Origin: Acetobacteraceae bacterium
Lineage (GTDB): Bacteria > Pseudomonadota > Alphaproteobacteria > Acetobacterales > Acetobacteraceae
Length of the DNA stretch: 41,242 nt
Assembly: GCA_003164135.1 (NCBI GenBank)
Contig: PLSD01000126.1
Span: forward strand, 1 to 41,242
Direction: 5' to 3'
In this document: positions 26,541-34,020 of the stretch, in pieces
Position numbering within the stretch: the first letter of the stretch is position 1
Layout of the letters: each line of letters starts with the position of its first letter
Notes under the pieces: model-generated
Databases searched by the model: none
Told to the model about the DNA's origin: nothing
What the model saw: the letters and a program-made list of their open reading frames with translations, nothing else
Program-made: the position numbers and the translations under genes

Positions 26541-26837
26541 ATGTTGGAGCTCCGCCAGACCGATGCCTTCAGCACCTGGCTCGACGGTTTGGCGGATCGC
26601 AGGGCGGTGGAGCGGATCGCGCAAAGACTGGTGCGCCTGCAATCCGGGCTGATGGGCGACGTGAAGCCGGTCGGGGAGGGTATTTCCGAACTGCGGATCG
26701 ACCAGGGTCCCGGCTACCGGGTGTACTTCGTCCAGCGCGGGAAAATTCTGATCCTCCTGCTCTGCGGCGGGGACAAGAAGACACAGGAACGAGACATTCA
26801 GCGTGCAAAAGCGCTGAAGACCACACTGGAGAATTAG
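26541..26837 (+). CDS. type II toxin, HigB/RelE-like addiction killer protein
   Basis: A 98-residue protein of the RelE/ParE superfamily, of the small family annotated as addiction module killer protein (Gp49-like). Landmarks: FSTWLDGLADRRAVERIAQRLVRLQSGLMGDVKPVGEGISELRI, then GPGYRVYFVQRGKILILLLCGGDKKTQERDIQRAKAL, which has the family's YRVYF and GGDK-TQ-RDI signatures. Relatives cleave mRNA on the ribosome. The toxin precedes the antitoxin, the higBA-type order. No ribosome binding site precedes the ATG, and the promoter position implies a leaderless message. Confidence 0.88.
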   Translation: MLELRQTDAFSTWLDGLADRRAVERIAQRLVRLQSGLMGDVKPVGEGISELRIDQGPGYRVYFVQRGKILILLLCGGDKKTQERDIQRAKALKTTLEN

Positions 26838-26877
26838 ATTGGGCCTGGAACTGACCGGGCTGAAATCGGAGAGACCG

Positions 26878-27159
26878 ATGACGAAGACAAAACCGTTCGA
26901 TGCTGCCAAATACCTCACTTCCGCGCAATCCCAGACGGAACTGCTCAACGACGCCTTTGCGTCAGGCGAAGCCGCCTATATCGCCAACGCCCTGGGCGTC
27001 ATCGCCCGCGCGCGCGGCATGACCGAAGTGGCGCGCGAGGCCGGCGTCACCCGCGAAGCGTTGTATAAATCCCTCAGTGAAGAGGGCGACCCGCGCCTGA
27101 CCACCCTGCTCGGCGTGGCCCGCGCCCTGGGCCTGAAGCTGGTGGCCCAGGCCGCCTGA
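26878..27159 (+). CDS. type II antitoxin, HigA-like HTH protein
   Basis: A 93-residue DNA-binding antitoxin paired with the preceding toxin. The ATG at 26878 is preceded by CGGAGAG, giving MTKTKPFDAAKYLTSAQSQTELLNDAF. The core is the Cro/CI-type helix-turn-helix, ALGVIARARGMTEVAREAGVTREALYKSL, then GDPRLTTLLGVARALGLKL, the signature of the addiction module antidote family. It presumably neutralises the toxin and represses the promoter through the palindrome over the -10 box. It starts 40 nt after the toxin stop. Confidence 0.88.
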   Translation: MTKTKPFDAAKYLTSAQSQTELLNDAFASGEAAYIANALGVIARARGMTEVAREAGVTREALYKSLSEEGDPRLTTLLGVARALGLKLVAQAA

Positions 27160-27210
27160 AACTTTCCACCGCGAACTCTGTTGGCAATCAAAAAAACATA
27201 AGGAAACGCC

Positions 27211-27513
27211 ATGCCCTGCTACGTTGTCGGACAGCTGAATGTTCATGACTGGGAGCTCTACAACAAATACATCGCCGCCTTTATGGAGCTATTCCCCGGC
27301 TATGACGGCCGCGCTTTGGCCGCCGACAACGCCCCCGCCGTTATCGAGGGCGAATGGCCCTATGGACGCTTCGCCCTTCTGGAGTTCCGCGACCGTGCCG
27401 AGGCCGAGCGCTGGTATCACTCCCCGGAATACCAGGAGGCCATCAAAAACTTCCGCTGGCCCGCCGCCACCGGCAGCCTGATTTTCGTCGAGGGCTTTCC
27501 GCGCCGCAAATAA
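27211..27513 (+). CDS. DUF1330 family protein
   Basis: A 100-residue ferredoxin-like dimeric alpha-beta barrel protein. Landmarks: YVVGQLNVHDWELYNKYIAAF, the GYDGRALAADNAPAVIEGEWPYGRFALLEF strand pair, and the closing AERWYHSPEYQEAIKNFR helix, all typical of DUF1330. Members are small cytoplasmic proteins of unknown function. AAGGAAA precedes the ATG by 6 nt. It converges on the cytochrome c gene, with stops 3 nt apart. Confidence 0.88.
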   Translation: MPCYVVGQLNVHDWELYNKYIAAFMELFPGYDGRALAADNAPAVIEGEWPYGRFALLEFRDRAEAERWYHSPEYQEAIKNFRWPAATGSLIFVEGFPRRK

Positions 27514-27516
27514 CCC

Positions 27517-27849
27517 TCAGGGTTTGGGCAGACCGGCAAAATAGGCGGCAACGGCCTGGGTTTCCGCCGGGCTGAGCGCTTGGGCGATGGACTGCATCAG
27601 CGGCGAACCGCCCTGGCCCTTGGCGAAACCGGCCAGCGCCGCCGCAATTGTCCCGGCGGGCAGCCCCGCCAGCGCCGGGGCGCCGGTTGAAGGCTTGCCC
27701 GCGCCGTCCACGCCATGGCAGGCGGCGCATGGCAGCGCGCCATTGGCGTTGCCGTGCAGGGCGATGTCCTTACCGTCCGGCGTGGCGGCCAGCGCCAACA
27801 CCGGGGCCACCACCGGGGCAAATGCCAGCAAAAAAGCCAGCCGGATCAC
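27517..27849 (-). CDS. small class I cytochrome c
   Basis: A 110-residue periplasmic cytochrome. It has a signal peptide (MIRLAFLLAFAPVVAPVLALA), heme-binding C41-A-A-C44-H45, the A-P-A-L-A-G-L-P loop, and the distal methionine probably in the GGSPLMQSIAQAL segment, ending with helix ETQAVAAYFAGL. The GTG start at 27849 overlaps the PCuAC stop as GTGA, so the two are translated together. It may be an electron carrier to, or part of assembly of, a respiratory oxidase, as suggested by the copper chaperone partner. Confidence 0.88.
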   Translation of the reverse strand: MIRLAFLLAFAPVVAPVLALAATPDGKDIALHGNANGALPCAACHGVDGAGKPSTGAPALAGLPAGTIAAALAGFAKGQGGSPLMQSIAQALSPAETQAVAAYFAGLPKP

Positions 27850-28316
27850 GGTGGACCCGCCGGGCCGTACACCGGCATGGTCACCGCGAGGCTGGAGCCG
27901 TCCTGGAAGTTCAACGTCACCGCCGCTGTGGTCCCAATTTTCATCACCGGCTGCATGCACATTAAATGGTAGCCGCCGGGGGCAAATTCCACGCTGCCAT
28001 GCGCGGGCACGGTCACGGCGGGTGTGTCCATCATCATCGCCATGCCGCTGGTGTCCTGGCTCTGGTGCAGCATCAGCATGCCGCACGCCGTGGAGGCAGC
28101 GCCCGTCAGTACCGCATCCCCGGTACCGCTGTTTTGCAGCACCATGTAGCCGCCGGCCGGGATGTTGGGCAGCAGGTAGCGCATCCACGCTTTGCTCACC
28201 GTAATACCAAGCGGCGGAGCCGCTACAGCGTCCAGCAGCGGGGCCGCCGGTATGGCAACCAAGCCACAGGCCAGAAACGCCCGCAATAAAACACGCAACT
28301 TCGCCTCCTCTTCCAT
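27846..28316 (-). CDS. PCuAC-family periplasmic copper chaperone
   Basis: A 156-residue protein with an N-terminal signal (about residues 7-32) and a DUF461/PCuAC cupredoxin-like domain. Copper-site residues fit the H-x(10)-M-x(21)-H-x-M pattern approximately: H84, M92 and M94 in LHQSQDTSGMAMM, then H117 and M119 in GGYHLMCM. Family members deliver Cu(I) to the CuA site of cytochrome oxidase. It is translationally coupled to the cytochrome c gene and divergent from folB. The start at 28316 (MEEEAKLRVLLRAFLACGLVA) was chosen to give a clean signal peptide. Confidence 0.88.
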   Translation of the reverse strand: MEEEAKLRVLLRAFLACGLVAIPAAPLLDAVAAPPLGITVSKAWMRYLLPNIPAGGYMVLQNSGTGDAVLTGAASTACGMLMLHQSQDTSGMAMMMDTPAVTVPAHGSVEFAPGGYHLMCMQPVMKIGTTAAVTLNFQDGSSLAVTMPVYGPAGPP

Positions 28317-28363
28317 GCCACGGAGATTGCCATGACGGCGCCGGCGGCGCAAAACCTTACCCC

Positions 28364-28774
28364 ATGGACCAGCCCCGCTACGCCGACGCATCGCGCGCCA
28401 CGCGCCACATGTTCATCCGCGATCTGGTGCTCAGCGCCTCGATCGGCGTGTACCCGCATGAGCATGCCGCCAAACAGCGCGTGCGCATCAATATCGACCT
28501 CGCGGTAACCGACGAGGGCGCCGCCCCGATCTCGCGCGCCGCCGTGGGGCAGGACGACCTCAGCCGCGTCGTGGATTACGAGAGCATTGTGAACAACGTG
28601 CGCGCCATGGCCGCCGCCGGCCATGTGCAGCTGGTGGAAACGCTGGCCGAACGGCTGTGCGAGGCCTGCCTGAGCGATGCCCGCATTCGCGTTGCCCGCG
28701 TGCGTGTGGAAAAACTCGACGTTTTCGCGGATGCGGCATCCGCGGGCGTCGAAGTCGAGCGCCGGAGCCGTTAG
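28364..28774 (+). CDS. folB: dihydroneopterin aldolase
   Basis: A 136-residue folate-pathway enzyme that cleaves 7,8-dihydroneopterin to 6-hydroxymethyl-dihydropterin. Landmarks: FIRDLVLSASIGVYPHEHAAKQRVRINIDL with the catalytic-region Glu, then DDLSRVVDYESIVNNVR, LVETLAERLCEACL, and RVARVRVEKLDVFADA. The first 15 residues (MDQPRYADASRATRH) are an extension over most homologues. An internal ATG (MFIRDL) would also work. The 3' end is followed by the AT-rich DnaA-box region. Confidence 0.9.
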   Translation: MDQPRYADASRATRHMFIRDLVLSASIGVYPHEHAAKQRVRINIDLAVTDEGAAPISRAAVGQDDLSRVVDYESIVNNVRAMAAAGHVQLVETLAERLCEACLSDARIRVARVRVEKLDVFADAASAGVEVERRSR

Positions 28775-28982
28775 TTGTCCACCCCTAAGGATTCACGTTG
28801 AGTCAAGGGGTTCCGGCCCGGAACTATGGCACCGCAATGACATCAAATGACGAATTTTTTCAATAAAATCATGATGTTAATTATGGATAACTGGCAATGT
28901 GGGACTCCGCAGGGGTTTGACCATTCCCCCGCAGCCACCTTGGCGGTTACACAGTTTCCACAGAGTTATCCACAAGGTTATC
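28775..28982. other. candidate replication-origin-like region (DnaA boxes, AT-rich segment)
   Basis: A perfect DnaA box TTATCCACA lies at 28966-28974. GTTTCCACA lies 12 bp upstream at 28954-28962. TTATCCATA, one mismatch, is on the minus strand at 28882-28890. TTGTCCACC, two mismatches, is at 28775-28783. About 40 bp around 28852-28890 are strikingly AT-rich in a GC-rich genome. Three GANTC sites (28790-28794, 28800-28804, 28903-28907), the CcrM methylation target, are also present. This is the composition expected of oriC or a DnaA-controlled promoter. It doubles as the uvrC upstream region. Confidence 0.5.
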
Positions 28983-30863
28983 ATGTCAGACGGGGATAAG
29001 TTCGAAATTCCCACAGGCGTCGGAATTATTGAGACGGCGCTGGAAACCATGCCGGGCAATCCTGGCGTGTATCGTATGCTGGATGCCAAAGGCGACGCGC
29101 TTTATGTGGGCAAGGCGCGCAACCTGAAAAAGCGCGTTGTGTCCTATACACAAATCTCCCGTCTGCCCGAGCGCCTGCGCCGCATGGTCGCCGCCACCGC
29201 CGCCATGGAGATCCTCACCACCCATACCGAGGCCGAAGCCCTGCTGCTGGAGGCCAACCTCATCAAGCGCTTGCAGCCGCGCTACAATATTTTACTCCGC
29301 GACGACAAATCCTACCCCTGGCTGATGCTGACCGAGGACCACCCCTTCCCGCAGATCGCCAAGCATCGCGGCGCGCAGGTCCGCCGGGGCAGCTATTGGG
29401 GGCCGTTCGCCTCTGTGTGGTCGGTCAACCAGACCGTGCAGGCGTTGCAGCGGGTTTTTCTGCTCCGCACCTGCGCGGACACCGTGTTTGCCAACCGCAC
29501 CCGGCCCTGCCTGCTGTTCCAGATCAAACGCTGCTGCGCACCATGCGTCGGCCGCGTGTCGGAGGCGGAATACAAAACGCTGGTGGACCAGGCGAAGTCG
29601 TTCCTCTCGGGAAAATCCGGCGCGGTGCAGAAGGACCTCGGCGCGGCCATGGAGGAGGCCGCCAGCCACCTGGAGTTCGAGCGCGCCGCCACCATCCGCG
29701 ACCGTATCCGGGGTCTCGCGCATATCCAGGGCAACGATGTCATCAACCCCGCCAGCCTGACCGACGCCGATGTGATCGCCTTGCACCAGGAGGCCGGCCA
29801 AAGCTGCATCCAGGTGTTCTTCATCCGTGGCGGGCGCAACAACGGCAACCGCAGCTTTTTCCCCGCCCAGGCCAAGGATGCCGAGCCGGGCGCCGTGCTC
29901 ACCGCCTTCATCGCGCAATTTTATGACGACAAGCCGGCCCCGGCGCTGATCCTGCTCAGCCATGAGCCGGAGGAACATGAGTTGCTGGCCGAAGCGCTGT
30001 CCCTGAAAGCCGGCCGGAAAATCACCCTGCTGGTGCCGCAGCGGGGCGAAAAGCACGAGGTGGTGCAGCACGCACAGACCAACGCGCGCGAGGCGCTGGA
30101 GCGCAAGCTCGCCGAGACCGCCGGCCAGGGCAAGCTGCTCGCCGCCGTGGCGGAGCTGTTCGGCCTGCCGGAAACGCCCGAGCGTATCGAGACCTATGAC
30201 AACTCGCACATCATGGGTACCTCGGCCTATGGCGTGATGGTTGTCGCCGGGCCGGAGGGTTTCAACAAATCCGCCTACCGCAAGTTTGCCATTAAAAGTG
30301 CGATTACCCCTGGCGATGATTTCGGCATGATGCGCGAAGTGATGCGCCGGCGTTTTGGCCGTGCCCTGGCAGAAAACCCCGAGCGCGACGATGCCAACTG
30401 GCCGGATTTGGTGCTGATCGACGGCGGCGCGGGCCAGCTTTCCGCCGCCACCGCGATTATGGAGGAATTGGGGCTTAGTGATATTCCCCTGGTCGGCATC
30501 GCCAAGGGGCCGGACCGCGACGCCGGGCGCGAATGGTTTTTTATCGCCGGGCGCGAGCCCTTCCAGTTGCCGCCGCGCGACCCGGTGCTGTATTTTTTGC
30601 AACGCCTGCGCGACGAGGCGCACCGCTTCGCCATCACCACGCACCGCAACGCGCGCAGCAAAAAAATCACCACCTCGGAGCTGGACGACGTGCCCGGTGT
30701 GGGAGCTTCGCGCAAAAAGGCGCTGCTGATGCATTTTGGTTCGGCGCGGGATGTGAAGGGCGCGGGGTTGAAGGATCTGGAATCCGTCACCGGCATCAAC
30801 CGCGCCACCGCGCGGGCCGTGTACGCGTATTTCCACCCCGGCGTGCGCATGGAAGAAGTTTGA
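28983..30863 (+). CDS. uvrC: excinuclease ABC subunit C
   Basis: A 626-residue nucleotide-excision repair endonuclease from the ATG at 28983 (AAGG 5 nt upstream); an upstream start at 28899 would read through the DnaA-box region. The GIY-YIG nuclease domain is [29 protein letters not shown] four-cysteine-like cluster [25 protein letters not shown] follows. The UVR interaction motif is [21 protein letters not shown]. The C-terminal endonuclease has [15 protein letters not shown] and [14 protein letters not shown], followed by tandem HhH motifs ([20 protein letters not shown]). It incises on both sides of lesions with UvrA/UvrB. Confidence 0.97.
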   Translation: MSDGDKFEIPTGVGIIETALETMPGNPGVYRMLDAKGDALYVGKARNLKKRVVSYTQISRLPERLRRMVAATAAMEILTTHTEAEALLLEANLIKRLQPRYNILLRDDKSYPWLMLTEDHPFPQIAKHRGAQVRRGSYWGPFASVWSVNQTVQALQRVFLLRTCADTVFANRTRPCLLFQIKRCCAPCVGRVSEAEYKTLVDQAKSFLSGKSGAVQKDLGAAMEEAASHLEFERAATIRDRIRGLAHIQGNDVINPASLTDADVIALHQEAGQSCIQVFFIRGGRNNGNRSFFPAQAKDAEPGAVLTAFIAQFYDDKPAPALILLSHEPEEHELLAEALSLKAGRKITLLVPQRGEKHEVVQHAQTNAREALERKLAETAGQGKLLAAVAELFGLPETPERIETYDNSHIMGTSAYGVMVVAGPEGFNKSAYRKFAIKSAITPGDDFGMMREVMRRRFGRALAENPERDDANWPDLVLIDGGAGQLSAATAIMEELGLSDIPLVGIAKGPDRDAGREWFFIAGREPFQLPPRDPVLYFLQRLRDEAHRFAITTHRNARSKKITTSELDDVPGVGASRKKALLMHFGSARDVKGAGLKDLESVTGINRATARAVYAYFHPGVRMEEV

Positions 30864-30886
30864 CCCGGCCACCCGCCGTGGCCGGG
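30864..30886 (+). terminator. GC-rich hairpin after uvrC
   Basis: CCCGGCCA (30864-30871), a 7-nt loop, and TGGCCGGG (30879-30886) begin directly at the uvrC stop codon. There is no T run, so termination may need Rho. Confidence 0.4.
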
Positions 30887-31000
30887 CAGGCGGATACCAG
30901 CGGGCAGGATGCCTCCACCGCCGGGCTGGTGAAATTTTTGCACGCTCAGCGTTCGTAAAAGCCGCCGCCGCACCCTATCTCCTTTAGAGCGGAGGAAAAA

Positions 31001-32629
31001 ATGTCTGGATATGCAACGCATGACGTGACCAACCAGCCCGGCGAGCTGGGCGGCTTCAACGCCTACACCAGCGATGCCGCGTTGCAGGCTGCCCTGCAGG
31101 TGTTCGGCGCTGGCTGGGCGGAAGGCCATCTGCTGGCATGTGGCGCGCGCGTCGGCTCGATGCATTTGCAGGGGCTAGCCCGCGCCGCCAACCGCACCGT
31201 GCCGGAACTGCGCACGCACGACCGTTTTGGCAACCGTATCGACATGGTGGATTTCGCCGCCGCCTGGCATGAGCTGATGGGCCTGATCCGTAACGACGGC
31301 GTGCATGCCCTAGGCTGGACGGAGGACAGGCCCGGCGCGCATGTCGCCAGGGCCGGGCTGTCGTATTTATGGGCGCAAGGTGAGCCGGGCGTGGGCTGCC
31401 CGGCGGTGATGACGTTCGCCGCCATCGCGGCGCTGCAACACCAGCCGGATTTGCTGGAGAAATACCGCGACAAAATCCTGTCGCCGGAATACGACCCGCG
31501 CCCCCTGCCCCCGGCGGAGAAAAATGCGCTCGGCGTGGCGATGGCGCTAACGGAAAAACAAGGCGGCTCGGATTTGCGGCAGACGCAGACCACCGCCGTG
31601 CGCGGCAGCAACGGGATGTGGAACCTCACCGGACATAAATGGTTTTTCTCAGTCCCCACCAGCGACCTCTTCCTCACCCTGGCACGCACCGAGGCCGGTA
31701 TCAGCTGCTTCCTGGCGCAAGGCTGGCGCGACGACGGCAGCCGTAATTTTTTGCTCCTGCAACGCTTGAAGGACAAATGCGGCAACCGTTCCAACGCCTC
31801 GGCGGAGGTCGAGTTCCGCGGGCTGGAGGCGGTGATGGTGGGTGAACCGGGGCGCGGCATCGCCATTGTTCTGGAAATGGCGCATCTCACCCGCATCGAA
31901 TGCGCGCTGGGCTCGGCGGCGCTGATGCGCCAGGCGGTGACCCAGGCGATCCATCATGCGGCGCATCGTCTGGCCTTCGGGCACCGGCTCATCAACCAGC
32001 CGCTGATGGCCAATGTGCTTGCCGACCTCGCGTTGGAATCCGAGGCGGCGATGTGGCTGGCCATGCGCGCCGCCGCCGCGCTGGATGCCGCCCCGCGCGA
32101 TGCGAGCGAGCGCGTGCTCAACCGCGTGCTGGCGCCGCTGGCAAAATATTTTGTCTGCAAGCGCGCCCCCGTGGTGGTGGCGGAAGCCATGGAGTGCCAT
32201 GGCGGCAACGGCTATATCGAGGAGCATGTGCTGGCGCGGCTGTACCGCGACGCGCCGGTGAACGGGCTGTGGGAAGGCTCGGGCAATGTCATCTGCCTGG
32301 ACGTGCTGCGCGCCCTGGCCCGCGTGCCGGAAGCGGCGGCGCTGTTGCGCGCGGAAATCGCGCTGGCTGCCGGGGGGCATCCGGCCATGGATGCGTGGCT
32401 GCAAACCACGCCGCCGGAGCCGTTGGAGCGCAATGCCAGGCGGTTGGTGGAACATCTCGCACTGGGCCTGGCTGCCAGCCTGCTGCTGCGTTACGCCCCG
32501 CCGGCCGTCGCCGCCGCGTTTTGTGAGTCCCGCCTGGGCGGCGCGGCGGGGATGGCATTCGGCACGCTGCCGGAATCGGTGGACCCGCGCGCGATCCTGC
32601 AACGCGCAGCCGTTGCTGGTATTACTTGA
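31001..32629 (+). CDS. AidB-type acyl-CoA dehydrogenase
   Basis: A 542-residue flavoprotein of the acyl-CoA dehydrogenase superfamily, AidB branch. Landmarks: GVHALGWTEDRPGAHVARAGLSYLWAQGEPG, the FAD-binding MALTEKQGGSDLRQTQT (AidB hallmark), NLTGHKWFFSVPTSDLFLTLA, FLLLQRLKDKCGNRSNASAEVEF, and the C-terminal ECHGGNGYIEEHVLARLYRDAPVNGLWEGSGNVICLDVLRAL. E. coli AidB is part of the adaptive response to alkylation; the reaction of these proteins is uncertain. AGGAGGAAA-like sequence precedes the ATG. Its stop codon lies inside the FNR-like box for hypC. Confidence 0.9.
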   Translation: MSGYATHDVTNQPGELGGFNAYTSDAALQAALQVFGAGWAEGHLLACGARVGSMHLQGLARAANRTVPELRTHDRFGNRIDMVDFAAAWHELMGLIRNDGVHALGWTEDRPGAHVARAGLSYLWAQGEPGVGCPAVMTFAAIAALQHQPDLLEKYRDKILSPEYDPRPLPPAEKNALGVAMALTEKQGGSDLRQTQTTAVRGSNGMWNLTGHKWFFSVPTSDLFLTLARTEAGISCFLAQGWRDDGSRNFLLLQRLKDKCGNRSNASAEVEFRGLEAVMVGEPGRGIAIVLEMAHLTRIECALGSAALMRQAVTQAIHHAAHRLAFGHRLINQPLMANVLADLALESEAAMWLAMRAAAALDAAPRDASERVLNRVLAPLAKYFVCKRAPVVVAEAMECHGGNGYIEEHVLARLYRDAPVNGLWEGSGNVICLDVLRALARVPEAAALLRAEIALAAGGHPAMDAWLQTTPPEPLERNARRLVEHLALGLAASLLLRYAPPAVAAAFCESRLGGAAGMAFGTLPESVDPRAILQRAAVAGIT

Positions 32630-32639
32630 CGCAGATCAA
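32626..32639 (+). promoter_or_regulatory. FNR/FixK-like box upstream of hypC
   Basis: TTGAC-GCAG-ATCAA matches the FNR/FixK/FnrL consensus TTGAY-N4-RTCAA at every conserved position. Its centre is about 63 nt upstream of the hypC ATG. If the box acts at -41.5, the transcript would start near 32674. It overlaps the stop codon of the preceding gene. Oxygen-limited activation of the hyp genes is inferred. Confidence 0.65.
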
Positions 32640-32695
32640 GGTTGGCGTACGCCTAAGCCGGTAAAGCCTGATCAAGAAAATGGGGGCGTGCGGCC

Positions 32696-32926
32696 ATGTG
32701 TCTTGGTATCCCGATGCAGATTATGGCGATCGACCGGTTTAATGCCGAATGCGAGGCGCGCGGCGTGCAGCGCACCGTGAGCCTGTTCATGATCGAGGAT
32801 AGCGAAGTGGCGGTGGGCGATTATGTGATGGTGCATGTTGGCTACGCCCTGCGCAAAATCACCCAGGAAGAGGCGCGCAGCAGCTGGGAGCTGTTCGACG
32901 AAATGCTTGCGGCCGTTCCCGAATGA
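32696..32926 (+). CDS. hypC: hydrogenase maturation chaperone HypC
   Basis: A 76-residue chaperone that carries the Fe(CN)2CO precursor between HypD and the large subunit of [NiFe]-hydrogenase. The N-terminal MCLGIPMQI, with Cys2 needed for iron binding, is diagnostic. VGDYVMVHVGYALRKITQEEA is the usual core. It is the first gene of a tight hypC-D-F-E string and overlaps hypD by ATGA. Confidence 0.95.
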   Translation: MCLGIPMQIMAIDRFNAECEARGVQRTVSLFMIEDSEVAVGDYVMVHVGYALRKITQEEARSSWELFDEMLAAVPE

Positions 32927-34020
32927 GCGAAAATCTGGAAGCGGCGCGGGTCTGGCTCGGCCGCATCCAGGCGCTGCCTATTACCGAGCCGATTGCGGTG
33001 ATGAATGTGTGCGGCGGGCATGAGCGCAGCCTGACGCATCTGGGCCTGCGCGCGGTGATGCCGGCGAACGTGAAAATTATTCCAGGGCCGGGCTGCCCGG
33101 TGTGCGTTTGTCCGGAGGAGGATCTGGCCGATGCGATCGCGCTGGCGCTCTCGGGAACGGTCACGCTGGTGGCGTTTGGCGACATGCTGCGGGTGCCGAT
33201 CAATGCCGCGAAGGGCGATGTGAATTCGCTGGCCGCCGCGCGCGCCGCGGGGGGCGATGTACGGCCGATCAGCTCGCCGCAAGAGGCGGTGGCGATGGCG
33301 CGGGAAAATCCCGCACGGCCAGTGGTGTTTTTCGCGGCGGGGTTTGAGACCACGACCGCCCCGGTGGCAGCGATGCTGGCGGAAGGGGTGCCGGATAATC
33401 TTTCCGTGCTGCTGGCAGCAAGGCTGACCTGGCCGGCGGTGGATATGCTGTTGCGCGATAAGGACGCCTCGCTGGATGCGCTGATCGCGCCGGGACATGT
33501 GGCGACGATTATGGGCGCGGAGGAATGGCGGTTTATCCCCGAGCGCTACGGATTGCCGGTGGCGGTGGCCGGGTTTTCGGCCGAAAGCCTGCTGGCGGCG
33601 CTGTACTCGGTGTTGCGGCAAAAGCTGGAGGGCAAGCCGTTTTTGGATAATTGCTACCCCGAGCTGGTGAGCGCGCAAGGCAATGCGCGGGCAAAGCACT
33701 GGCTCGCGGAAGTGATGCAGGTGGGGCCTGCGAACTGGCGCGGCATCGGCATTATCCCGGACTCCGGGTTTACACTGCGCGGTGAATGGCAGCGTTATGA
33801 TGCGCGCGCGCGGCATACGGTGCTGGCGGCACCCCGCAAGCGGGCGGGAGAAATGCCGCCGGGGTGCGATTGCGCGTCTGTGGTGCTGGGCAAACTGGGG
33901 CCGGACCAATGCCGGTTGTATGGCAACGCCTGCACGCCGCAGCATCCGGTTGGGCCGTGCATGGTCTCCGACGAAGGCGCTTGCCATATCTGGTGGCAGG
34001 CCGGAATGCGCGCCGCCTGA
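32923..34020 (+). CDS. hypD: hydrogenase maturation protein HypD
   Basis: A 365-residue iron-sulfur protein on which the Fe(CN)2CO group is assembled. Conserved motifs: MNVCGGHERSLTHLGLR, IPGPGCPVCVCPEED, FFAAGFETTTAPVA, and the C-terminal cysteine-rich block GCDCASVVLGKLGPDQCRLYGNAC followed by CTPQHPVGPCMVSDEGAC, holding the 4Fe-4S ligands. Its length is typical. It ends immediately before the hypF ATG with no gap. Confidence 0.97.
   Translation: MSENLEAARVWLGRIQALPITEPIAVMNVCGGHERSLTHLGLRAVMPANVKIIPGPGCPVCVCPEEDLADAIALALSGTVTLVAFGDMLRVPINAAKGDVNSLAAARAAGGDVRPISSPQEAVAMARENPARPVVFFAAGFETTTAPVAAMLAEGVPDNLSVLLAARLTWPAVDMLLRDKDASLDALIAPGHVATIMGAEEWRFIPERYGLPVAVAGFSAESLLAALYSVLRQKLEGKPFLDNCYPELVSAQGNARAKHWLAEVMQVGPANWRGIGIIPDSGFTLRGEWQRYDARARHTVLAAPRKRAGEMPPGCDCASVVLGKLGPDQCRLYGNACTPQHPVGPCMVSDEGACHIWWQAGMRAA

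Noticed and set aside
28916..28944. Promoter starting TTGACC upstream of uvrC
   Set aside because: There is no acceptable -10 hexamer at 16-18 nt spacing; the sequence there is GC-rich.
30887..31000. Remnant of pgsA or another gene after uvrC
   Set aside because: pgsA often follows uvrC in alphaproteobacteria, but the short frame here has no similarity to it. The stretch appears to be an ordinary spacer with the aidB-like ribosome site.
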